A stretch of 9,871 bases of DNA from JBGQDM01 sp041495845. GTDB taxonomy: Bacteria; Acidobacteriota; Terriglobia; Terriglobales; Acidobacteriaceae. The stretch lies in assembly GCA_041495845.1 (NCBI GenBank), contig JBGQDM010000112.1:1-9871 (forward strand), given 5' to 3'. Of this stretch, positions 1-5,301 are shown one piece after another. Within the stretch, counting starts at the first letter, position 1. Every line of letters starts with the position of its first letter. A program made the position numbers and the translations under genes. The notes under the pieces are model-generated. The model worked only from the letters and a program-made list of their open reading frames with translations. It was not told the DNA's origin and ran no database searches.

Positions 1-1500
1 GAAAAGCACCAGCGAAGCCACAAGGATGCCGAAAACGTCGCCGAGTTGCATTTTGGACGGCGTGCCGCCGAGAATGTGCCCCACTTTCAAGTCCTGTAGC
101 ATTTCGCCCGCAACCGCCGACGACACGCAGACCACGGCCGCCACTCCGAGCACGGCTGCCACACCGCCCGAGCCCGAAACGCCCAACGCCACCATCAACA
201 AGGCGGCAATCACGAGCGTGCACAACGTCAAGCCCGACACTGGATTGTTCGACGAACCAATCATCCCCACCAGGTTGCCCGAAACGGCGGCGAAGAAGAA
301 GCCAACAATGATCATGACGCCCGCGGCCACCAATGCTCCCACCAGCACCTGCGATCCGGCTAGGTTTCCGGCTCCGCTGATGAAGTAGTGGTACAGCACG
401 ATCATGGCTACGAACACAACCGCGATACCCGCAAAAACAATCTTCGCCGGAATGTCCCGCTCGGTACGGTTCATCGCGGCATGCGCCGCAGCAGATTTTC
501 GCAGGTCTGCAACCGCGCGCCCCATGCCCACGGCCAGCTGCTTCCGCATCTTGAACAACGTGTAGGTAGCGCCCACCAGCATGCCGCCCACCGCAATCGG
601 TCGCACGATCGAGTAATAGATTGCGCTCGCCAGCAGCGTTCCCGGGATTTCCTGTCCCTGCGACTGAAGGTAAGGACTCAGGACAAAGGTGAGAAGTGGA
701 ACCAGCACGCCCCAGGCCAGCAGGCCGCCGGCAAAGTTCAGTGCCGCCAGCCGCGGCCCAATGATGTACCCCACGCCCAGATATGCCGGGCTGATGTCTG
801 GGAGTGTAAACAGCGAAGTTCCACCCGTGACCGTGGTCGCGACGTTGGGATTGGTGCCAGTGCGCAGCAGGAGCTTCTTGCCCATGTCGCTGATCTTGAC
901 GGTGAACGTGTTGCTGGCGGAGAACACATTGACCGCGCCCAGCAGGTAAAACAAGCCGCCGAACCCCATGTTGGCAAAGAGAATCTTCGCCGCTCGGGCG
1001 CCTTGCTGACCGGCTTTGTGAATTTCAGAAGCGGCCACCGACTCCGGGAAGGGAAGATCCGGATCCTCTACCATCACCCGACGCAACAAGGTGACGAACA
1101 AAATTCCCAGCGTGCCGCCGATCATCATCAGAGCGACCGACTTCCAGTACTGGTCTGCCCCCAGTCCCGGCCACAGTCCGGCCATGACAAAGGCAGGAAT
1201 GGTAAACACCGCACCGGCGGCCACGGATTCGCCGATTGAGCCCACAGTCCGCGCGATGTTCTCTTCCAGGATGGAGCCCTTCATCAACCGGAGGAGCGCC
1301 ATGCCAATCACGGCGGCGGGATAAGTTGCGGCGATGGTCATCCCCGCCTTCAATCCCAAATACGCGTTGGCCGACCCCAGAATTCCCGTCATCACTAGGC
1401 CGATCAGAACTGCCCGGAAGGTGAACTCCTTCATCTCCATGGTTTCCGGTACGTAGGGGCGGTACTGCTTGCTGCCGCCGGGTGCGGATTGCGTGCTCAT
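1..1500 (-). CDS. OPT family oligopeptide transporter, N-terminal 500 residues (3' end outside window)
   Basis: This is a polytopic inner-membrane transporter of the OPT superfamily. Bacterial members are thought to import short peptides, or metal chelates in the YSL-like branch, using the ion gradient. The frame is open from ATG at 1500 to the window edge, exactly 500 codons with no stop. Visible family signatures are GLKAGMTIAATYPAA (49-63), the ARTVGSIGESVAAGAVFT segment (83-100), GSSNNPVSGLT (415-425) and QDLKVGHILGGTP (469-481). Many hydrophobic segments are present, for example near 28-47, 95-112, 122-139, 175-193, 253-275, 353-373, 385-408 and 426-465. The family usually has about 600-700 residues, so roughly 100-200 C-terminal residues are missing. 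The start is supported by GAGGA (complement of 1509-1513) eight bases upstream. It is divergent from the zinc-ribbon gene. The substrate cannot be read from sequence. Confidence 0.93.
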   Translation of the reverse strand, partial: MSTQSAPGGSKQYRPYVPETMEMKEFTFRAVLIGLVMTGILGSANAYLGLKAGMTIAATYPAAVIGMALLRLMKGSILEENIARTVGSIGESVAAGAVFTIPAFVMAGLWPGLGADQYWKSVALMMIGGTLGILFVTLLRRVMVEDPDLPFPESVAASEIHKAGQQGARAAKILFANMGFGGLFYLLGAVNVFSASNTFTVKISDMGKKLLLRTGTNPNVATTVTGGTSLFTLPDISPAYLGVGYIIGPRLAALNFAGGLLAWGVLVPLLTFVLSPYLQSQGQEIPGTLLASAIYYSIVRPIAVGGMLVGATYTLFKMRKQLAVGMGRAVADLRKSAAAHAAMNRTERDIPAKIVFAGIAVVFVAMIVLYHYFISGAGNLAGSQVLVGALVAAGVMIIVGFFFAAVSGNLVGMIGSSNNPVSGLTLCTLVIAALLMVALGVSGSGGVAAVLGVAAVVCVSSAVAGEMLQDLKVGHILGGTPSKMQLGDVFGILVASLVLF

Positions 1501-1544
1501 GCGCTAAGTCCTCGCGGGTGAACGATTTCTGGAACCGGGCGCAA

Positions 1545-1572
1545 GTTATCACGCCCGGCGGCTGGTTTACAA
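1545..1572 (-). promoter_or_regulatory. candidate sigma-70-like promoter for the OPT transporter
   Basis: Read on the minus strand, TTGTAA (complement of 1567-1572) is followed after 16 bases by GATAAC (complement of 1545-1550). Each hexamer matches four of six consensus positions. A start of transcription near 1538 would give a leader of about 38 bases before the ATG at 1500. The match is modest and there is no independent support. Confidence 0.28.
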
Positions 1573-1697
1573 GTGCGGCGGCGTTTTCGTTTTTCGGAAA
1601 ATTCACAACTTCCTGCCATGCCCAGTGTTAACCTGAGAAATAACATCCCGGTTTTCTTGTTCCACATGCAGTGCGCCCCTTCCTTCGAGGTCCCAAA

Positions 1698-1913
1698 ATG
1701 CCAGCTCATGTCTTCCACTGCGCGGCGTGTGGCGGCGGCAACGCCTATCGTTCGCGCCCGAGAAACTTATTGGAGAAGCTGATGTTGCCGCTGCTGGGGA
1801 TGCGCCCGGTGCGTTGCGGTCACTGTTACCGTCGTTCCTATCAGCTGTTTTTCGTGCCGGCACGCAAGAGCAATAGTTCCGAACGCGCTGCTTCGCGTTC
1901 TTCCGCAGCCTGA
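1698..1913 (+). CDS. small zinc-ribbon-like protein, function unknown
   Basis: This is a 71-residue protein with two CxxC pairs, C8/C11 (HCAAC) and C40/C43 (RCGHC), separated by 28 residues, which fits one zinc ribbon coordinated by four cysteines. The region between them is basic and then hydrophobic (RSRPRNLLEKL, then MLPLLGMRPV), and a basic/serine-rich tail follows from about residue 55. I chose ATG 1698 because GAGG at 1687-1690 lies seven bases upstream. A GTG at 1671 in the same frame has no comparable site and would add nine residues before the conserved-looking start. Small proteins of this pattern are, to my recollection, frequent in Acidobacteriota, and I know of no assigned function. 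The hydrophobic stretch is too short and broken to be called a membrane segment with confidence. It is a single gene, divergent from the OPT transporter and 81 bases upstream of comF. Confidence 0.7.
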   Translation: MPAHVFHCAACGGGNAYRSRPRNLLEKLMLPLLGMRPVRCGHCYRRSYQLFFVPARKSNSSERAASRSSAA

Positions 1914-1928
1914 AGCCGGAAGGGCGCG

Positions 1929-1957
1929 TTGCGCAGCCTTGCTGGCGCCGTTATACT
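1929..1957 (+). promoter_or_regulatory. candidate promoter for the comF-HNH operon
   Basis: TATACT at 1952-1957 matches five of six positions of the -10 consensus. TTGCGC at 1929-1934 is a weak -35 (three of six) at the optimal 17-base spacing. Transcription would begin near 1964, about 30 bases before the GTG at 1995. The site lies in the only gap upstream of comF. Confidence 0.38.
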
Positions 1958-1994
1958 GTGAATAACACCCCGGTCGAGCTTTCGTCGCGCCGGT

Positions 1995-2903
1995 GTGCGG
2001 GAGGTCGTCTTCAGCAGTAGAGGCGACGTAATTCGGGCTCCCCAAGCCGCGGACTGCGGTTCGCGCTCCTTTCTTGTGTCCGGGGTTGTGTCCGGTTGGA
2101 AATTCGCCGCTGACCCGATTTTCTGCCTGCTGTTCCCCAGCAACTGTCGTTTGTGCGCGGAACCACTGTTGGCCGCTTCGCTGCTTCCTGTTTGTGCCGA
2201 GTGCCTAGCTTCGGTGCGGCCGCTGACGGGGGAGTACTGCGTGGTTTGCGGGCAGCGTCTGCTGTCGCCCTATCTGCACGCGGATTCCTCTCCGGAGGCG
2301 GCGCGCTGCGGTTTGTGCCGGCGCGCCGAGATGCCCTTTGCCCAGGCGCGGGCCTATGGCAGCTACGAGGGCCGGTTACGCGAGCTGATTCACCTGTTGA
2401 AATTTGACCGCGTCCGGCCCGCGGCCAACGCGCTGGGCAAAATGCTAGCCCCGGTGATGGCGAGTTTTGTCCCGGAGGCTGGAGCCGCACCGCTGCTGGT
2501 GATTCCCGTGCCGCTGCACCGCACGCGACTGCGTGAGCGAGGCTTCAACCATGCCGAACTGATGGCGCGGGCGGCCTGCAAGCGGATAGTCGTTGGTACG
2601 CGGTTGAAAGTGGAGGCCGGAATTCTCGAGCGGCGCCGCGAAACGCCGCCGCAAATCGGGCTCACCGCCCATCAGCGGCGTGCGAACCTGCGCGGCGCTT
2701 TTGGTGTGCGCCATCCGGAAGCCGTCCGTGATCGTACCGTGCTACTGGTGGACGACGTGATGACAACGGGAGCGACGGCGGCAGAATGTGCCCGAGTGTT
2801 GCGCCGTGCGGGCGCGAAGCAAGTCCTGGTGGCGACAGTGGCGCGCACCCTGCTGGGCGCAACCATGACCGAAGTGCCGGGGGTCCAGCAGACGGCGGCG
2901 TAG
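1995..2903 (+). CDS. comF: ComF family protein: double zinc ribbon plus phosphoribosyltransferase domain
   Basis: This is a ComF/GntX-type protein, cytoplasmic, linked in several bacteria to uptake or processing of transforming DNA, although the reaction is not settled. Four CxxC pairs form the N-terminal zinc-binding part (C51/C54, C67/C70, C82/C85, C105/C108). A type I phosphoribosyltransferase domain follows, with PVPLH (171-175), RERGFNHAELMA (180-191) and the PRPP-binding loop LLVDDVMTTGAT (250-261). From 1995 the protein has 302 residues, while family members are commonly 220-260 and begin shortly before a LLFP-x-CxxC segment. The first 25-30 residues here look unlike the family, so in-frame GTG codons at 2076 or 2088 are plausible alternative starts. 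None of the three has a strong Shine-Dalgarno. The stop lies 23 bases before the HNH gene, suggesting co-transcription. The competence role is inferred from family name only, and no other com gene is visible. Confidence 0.9.
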   Translation: MREVVFSSRGDVIRAPQAADCGSRSFLVSGVVSGWKFAADPIFCLLFPSNCRLCAEPLLAASLLPVCAECLASVRPLTGEYCVVCGQRLLSPYLHADSSPEAARCGLCRRAEMPFAQARAYGSYEGRLRELIHLLKFDRVRPAANALGKMLAPVMASFVPEAGAAPLLVIPVPLHRTRLRERGFNHAELMARAACKRIVVGTRLKVEAGILERRRETPPQIGLTAHQRRANLRGAFGVRHPEAVRDRTVLLVDDVMTTGATAAECARVLRRAGAKQVLVATVARTLLGATMTEVPGVQQTAA

Positions 2904-2926
2904 AATTTTGGAAGATTGAGCAAGTG

Positions 2927-3529
2927 ATGTCCGTACGCACCAACAACTCGATCAGCTCGCAGGGTACGGGACACGTGCGTCCCGAGGCGGTGGTGGTGCA
3001 GGAGCGCACTCACGCTCCCCTGCACGCACCGGTGCTGGTACTGAACGCGTCGTACGAGCCGATCAACGTGTGTGCGGCGCGGCGAGCGATTGTCCTCGTG
3101 CTCAAAGGGGTGGCGCGGACGGAAGAAGAAAATGGCCACTACATGCACGCGGCCCGGCTGGCCCTGCGCGTGCCTTCGGTCATTCGGCTGCTGGAATACC
3201 GCCGCATTCCGCACCAGACGCGTGCCCTCTCGCGCAAGAACATTTTGCTGCGCGACCGCAACACCTGCCAGTACTGTGGGGAGAGTCTGCCCTCGGGCGA
3301 ACTTACGCTCGATCACGTCATCCCGCGTTCCCGCGGCGGTGCGTCCACCTGGGAAAATCTGGTGGCCTGCTGTCATCCCTGCAATCGGCGCAAAGGCAAC
3401 CACCTGCCCGCGGAAGCGGAGATGGACCTGATGCGCGAGCCACGCGCCTTCAATCTCCACACCAGCCGCCACATCATGCGGATGATGGGCCACTCGGACG
3501 ACAAGTGGCGAAAGTATTTGTTCTATTAA
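2927..3529 (+). CDS. HNH endonuclease family protein
   Basis: This is a 200-residue protein with a C-terminal HNH (beta-beta-alpha metal) nuclease fold. The signature runs CQYCG (114-118), LTLDHVIPRSRGG (126-138), ENLVACC (143-149) and HPCNRRKGN (150-158). C114/C117 and C149/C152 are the likely structural zinc ligands. D129-H130, N144 and N153 fit the catalytic His-Asn-(His/Asn) pattern. The N-terminal part contains APVLVLNASYEPINVCAARR (34-53), typical of a widespread stand-alone HNH family of unknown biological role found in Actinobacteria, Deinococcus, cyanobacteria and Acidobacteria. ATG 2927 is chosen; GTG 2924 immediately before is equally possible. The only candidate ribosome site is GGAAG at 2910-2914, about twelve bases off. 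Upstream codons in frame overlap comF and look like read-through. It is likely expressed with comF. Nuclease activity is inferred from intact motifs. Confidence 0.88.
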   Translation: MSVRTNNSISSQGTGHVRPEAVVVQERTHAPLHAPVLVLNASYEPINVCAARRAIVLVLKGVARTEEENGHYMHAARLALRVPSVIRLLEYRRIPHQTRALSRKNILLRDRNTCQYCGESLPSGELTLDHVIPRSRGGASTWENLVACCHPCNRRKGNHLPAEAEMDLMREPRAFNLHTSRHIMRMMGHSDDKWRKYLFY

Positions 3530-3533
3530 AGCT

Positions 3534-3554
3534 GCTAGCTTCTAGCGGATAGCT
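3534..3554 (+). repeat. short TAGC heptad repeat after the HNH gene
   Basis: Five bases after the HNH stop codon there are three tandem 7-mers, GCTAGCT, TCTAGCG and GATAGCT, sharing the core TAGC at a period of seven bases. The segment is also rich in AGCT/TAGC palindromes. No T-tract follows, so it is not a classic terminator. I see no coding content in it. Confidence 0.5.
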
Positions 3555-3632
3555 GACAACCCAAGGGGTCCACCCGCTCCGCAACAGGGCAGGGAAGGAC
3601 AGGTGTCGGACCGGTCGGGTACATCGAGTGTG

Positions 3633-3661
3633 TTGACACGTCTCGGCAAGGAGGATAGAGT
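3633..3661 (+). promoter_or_regulatory. sigma-70-like promoter of the toxin-antitoxin operon
   Basis: A perfect TTGACA (3633-3638) is separated by 17 bases from TAGAGT (3656-3661, four of six consensus positions). Transcription would begin near 3668, about 28 bases before the antitoxin ATG at 3696. The 8-base palindrome GACCGGTC (3609-3616) lies 16 bases upstream of the -35 hexamer. Ribbon-helix-helix antitoxins normally repress their own promoter at small palindromes, so it is a possible operator, though its distance from the core promoter makes this uncertain. Confidence 0.55.
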
Positions 3662-3695
3662 AAGAGCAAGTAAGACTTAGTAATCCACGGAACCT

Positions 3696-4013
3696 ATGCG
3701 CACCACAGAAACGATGACCATTTCCTTGCCGCCGGCAATGCTGCAGCAGTTTGAACAGGTACGAAAGAGGGAATCGCGTACCCGTTCGGAACTCGTCCGC
3801 GAGGCCCTGCGCGCGTACTTTGAGCGGCGCTATCCTGCCGTTGCGCCGACGCGAGATGAGGTGCTAGCCGCCCGTCGTGGCCGGGCTGCAGTTCGCCGTG
3901 GGGATGTTATAGGCTTGGACGAATTCTTTTCCCATGACCTGGCGCATCGAGCTCGCCGGCCCCGCGCAAAAAGATCTCCGAAACCTGCCGCAAAACGACG
4001 CCCGACGCGTTAG
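3696..4013 (+). CDS. ribbon-helix-helix (CopG-type) antitoxin with basic C-terminal tail
   Basis: This is the antitoxin and probable autorepressor of a type II toxin-antitoxin pair, cytoplasmic. The N-terminus shows the RHH pattern: a DNA-contacting strand TMTISLP (6-12), helix A about 13-27, the turn SRTRSE (27-32) and helix B to about 44, ending REALRAYFERR (35-45). RHH antitoxins dimerise through the strand, bind operator DNA and neutralise the toxin with their C-terminal part. The linker ARRGRAAVRRGDVIGLDEF resembles the toxin-binding tails of similar antitoxins. Oddly, the frame continues 26 codons past the toxin start. Residues 80-105 contain eleven Arg/Lys and only one acidic residue. 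An in-frame ATG at 3714 could also serve as start, since no strong Shine-Dalgarno marks 3696. The overlap of 80 bases with the toxin suggests translational coupling. An unusual tail or a recent loss of an earlier stop codon are both possible. Confidence 0.83.
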   Translation: MRTTETMTISLPPAMLQQFEQVRKRESRTRSELVREALRAYFERRYPAVAPTRDEVLAARRGRAAVRRGDVIGLDEFFSHDLAHRARRPRAKRSPKPAAKRRPTR

Positions 4014-4191
4014 GGCCGCCCTGGTTTCCATGCAGGAAGATCCCTTTGCGGGAGACATCAAACGCTTGAAGGGGCTGCCCGATGCCTGGCGCCGCAGGGT
4101 GGGGAACTACAGGATTGTTTACGACCTTAACTTGGAAGAGCGCCGCATCGTTGTGTTAGCCATTCTGCGCAGGACGTCTACAACGTATTGA
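3934..4191 (+). CDS. RelE/ParE family type II toxin
   Basis: This is an 85-residue toxin of the RelE/ParE superfamily. Family members either cleave mRNA on the ribosome (RelE-like) or inhibit gyrase (ParE-like), and sequence alone does not decide which. Recognisable features are the first strand and helix TWRIELAGPAQKDLRNLP (2-19), the KRLKGLPDAWRRRVGNYRIV block (44-63) with the GNYRIVYDL strand, and a final strand IVVLAILRRTSTTY. The length is typical for the family. The C-terminus ends in LRRTSTTY instead of the frequent HRxxVYR-type ending, so a catalytic residue may differ. ATG 3934 is right because the first strand begins immediately after it. The gene starts inside the antitoxin frame (offset +1), with no clear Shine-Dalgarno, so expression probably depends on translation of the antitoxin. 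It converges with the LolA-like gene 57 bases downstream. Confidence 0.85.
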   Translation: MTWRIELAGPAQKDLRNLPQNDARRVRAALVSMQEDPFAGDIKRLKGLPDAWRRRVGNYRIVYDLNLEERRIVVLAILRRTSTTY

Positions 4192-4248
4192 AGTCTCTCG
4201 ACAGAGCCTTGCTGTTCCCAAAACCGACCGGGCTGAGAGCTTGCTGCT

Positions 4249-5079
4249 CTACTGCTTCTTCTCGTCTTTCTTCGCGTCGGGCACCTTTTCCACGTCCTGG
4301 CCCTGGTAGGTGATTTTCACGTCTGAACCGAAGCGCTTGTAGTCGGTGTACTTCACGATCTCGCGAATTTTCACATCACCGCCAGTGAATGTGAGCGTGT
4401 CATCGGCGCGCGTGTAGGTGGGGAACCAGTACTTGCCGTCAATCTGCTCGCGGTAGGTGGTGAACTTGGGGAACAGGTTTTCGTTCTTGCCCTTTTTGCT
4501 GCGGGTGTCGGGTACAGCCTTGCCGAAGGTCTTCACGATTTGGAAATCGTGGTCGTCCACCCAGAGGGTGCCCTGGAAGTAGCGCTTCTTGCCCACGATC
4601 TGTTTGGGTGCAATTTCGAACACGTAGCAGTGCAGCTCATCCTGCTGCTGCTGGCCCTTGTAGAGCACGTCGTATTCGGGAATTTCGTCGCTGGTGAGCA
4701 CGAACGGCAAGCGGTTCTCAATGTCGTCCAGATCTTCCTGCGTCATGCCGATGCGCACCAGCGAGGACTGGGGAGCGAAGACAACGTTGCGAACTTTTCT
4801 TCCGCGGTCGTCAAAGGTGACGTCGAACACCTGCCGGTATTCTCCATCCACGGTGTCGCCGTCGAGGGTCTGCACCTTCACCGACTGGCGGTAGGCGTAA
4901 TGTTCCCGCGCCTGGGCGAATTCTTTTTCCTTGGCGGCGAACCGGTGAATGATCTCCTCCGGCGTGATGCTCTTGGGGAGCGCGGGATTGAGGTCGCCTT
5001 CGGCCTCCTGGGCGTCGATGGGCAGGCTCACAGCAAGCAGCAGAATGGCGAAGGTGAAGATTCGAGCGAAACGCATCAT
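4249..5079 (-). CDS. exported LolA/LolB-superfamily-like protein (outer membrane lipoprotein-sorting type)
   Basis: This is a 276-residue exported protein. An N-terminal signal peptide is evident: MMRFAR, a hydrophobic core of about 15 residues, and a likely cleavage after Ala-Gln near residue 24. There is no lipobox cysteine, so a soluble periplasmic product is expected. The C-terminal two thirds read as a half-barrel of beta strands. FQGTLWVDDHDFQIVKTFGK (168-187) is the most LolA-like segment (a strand, then W-[VI]-D-x-x-x-[FY]-x-I-V), followed by EQIDGKYWFPTYTRADDTL (211-229). Such proteins are annotated as outer-membrane lipoprotein-sorting proteins and are common in Acidobacteriota, but LolA activity is not shown for them. 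A charged Lys/Asp/Glu tail closes the protein. Tandem ATGs at 5079 and 5076 are both possible starts. It is divergent from the S9 peptidase gene, and the repeat element at 5109-5183 lies just upstream. Confidence 0.75.
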   Translation of the reverse strand: MMRFARIFTFAILLLAVSLPIDAQEAEGDLNPALPKSITPEEIIHRFAAKEKEFAQAREHYAYRQSVKVQTLDGDTVDGEYRQVFDVTFDDRGRKVRNVVFAPQSSLVRIGMTQEDLDDIENRLPFVLTSDEIPEYDVLYKGQQQQDELHCYVFEIAPKQIVGKKRYFQGTLWVDDHDFQIVKTFGKAVPDTRSKKGKNENLFPKFTTYREQIDGKYWFPTYTRADDTLTFTGGDVKIREIVKYTDYKRFGSDVKITYQGQDVEKVPDAKKDEKKQ

Positions 5080-5108
5080 GAGATTGGGGTCCCTGGAAAA
5101 TCGAACTG

Positions 5109-5183
5109 GTCATGCTGAGCAAGGCATTCCTGCTGCCGCCTGTACTGCCGGCGAAAGGGATTCTTCGCTTTGCTCAGAATGAC
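5109..5183. repeat. imperfect inverted-repeat element in the divergent intergenic region (dispersed hairpin type)
   Basis: GTCATGCTGAGCAAGGC (5109-5125) is the inverse of GCTTTGCTCAGAATGAC (5167-5183), matching at 15 of 17 positions. The 41-base interior contains a GCCGGC palindrome (5147-5152) and GC-rich sequence. Read on the minus strand, it gives the GTCATTCTGAGC-type sequence that I recall as a recurrent intergenic hairpin in Acidobacteria and some other phyla; its in-frame translation is CHSEQSEESL. It lies between the starts of the LolA-like and S9 genes, so any transcript through it would be strongly folded. Confidence 0.75.
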
Positions 5184-5249
5184 AAACCACTTCCTTCATT
5201 TTAGATGCTTTCAGTGGGCCGTGCGGCGATGGTTTTTCTGGCCTTGTCC

Positions 5250-5279
5250 TTGCAACTTCGGCGGCTTCCTCCCTACACT
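5250..5279 (+). promoter_or_regulatory. candidate promoter for the S9 peptidase gene
   Basis: TTGCAA (5250-5255) and TACACT (5274-5279) are separated by 18 bases; each matches four of six consensus positions. Transcription would begin near 5286, just ahead of the GGAGG at 5293-5297. The match is only moderate. Confidence 0.3.
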
Positions 5280-5301
5280 TGGCTGTTCTTGCGGAGGCCT
5301 C

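Noticed and set aside
388..1239. Plus-strand 283-codon open frame over the OPT gene
   Set aside because: Its translation is Arg/His/Gln-rich with no recognisable motif, and the minus-strand frame over the same DNA gives a clear OPT transporter. It is a GC-rich antisense shadow.
1025..1606. Minus-strand 193-codon frame overlapping the OPT start
   Set aside because: It is another frame of the OPT gene, with low-complexity Gly/Arg/His content and no family signature.
2672..3493. Minus-strand 273-codon open frame across comF and HNH
   Set aside because: It runs antisense to two confidently identified genes and has no recognisable domain.
4236..4250. AGAGC-TTGCT-GCTCT hairpin between the toxin and LolA-like genes as a terminator
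   Set aside because: The stem is only five base pairs, overlaps the LolA-like stop codon and has no T-tract on either strand.
5170..5301. N-terminal extension of the S9 peptidase to an upstream start
   Set aside because: The extension is translated from the inverted repeat and intergenic DNA. ATG 5302 has a GGAGG and begins a normal signal peptide.
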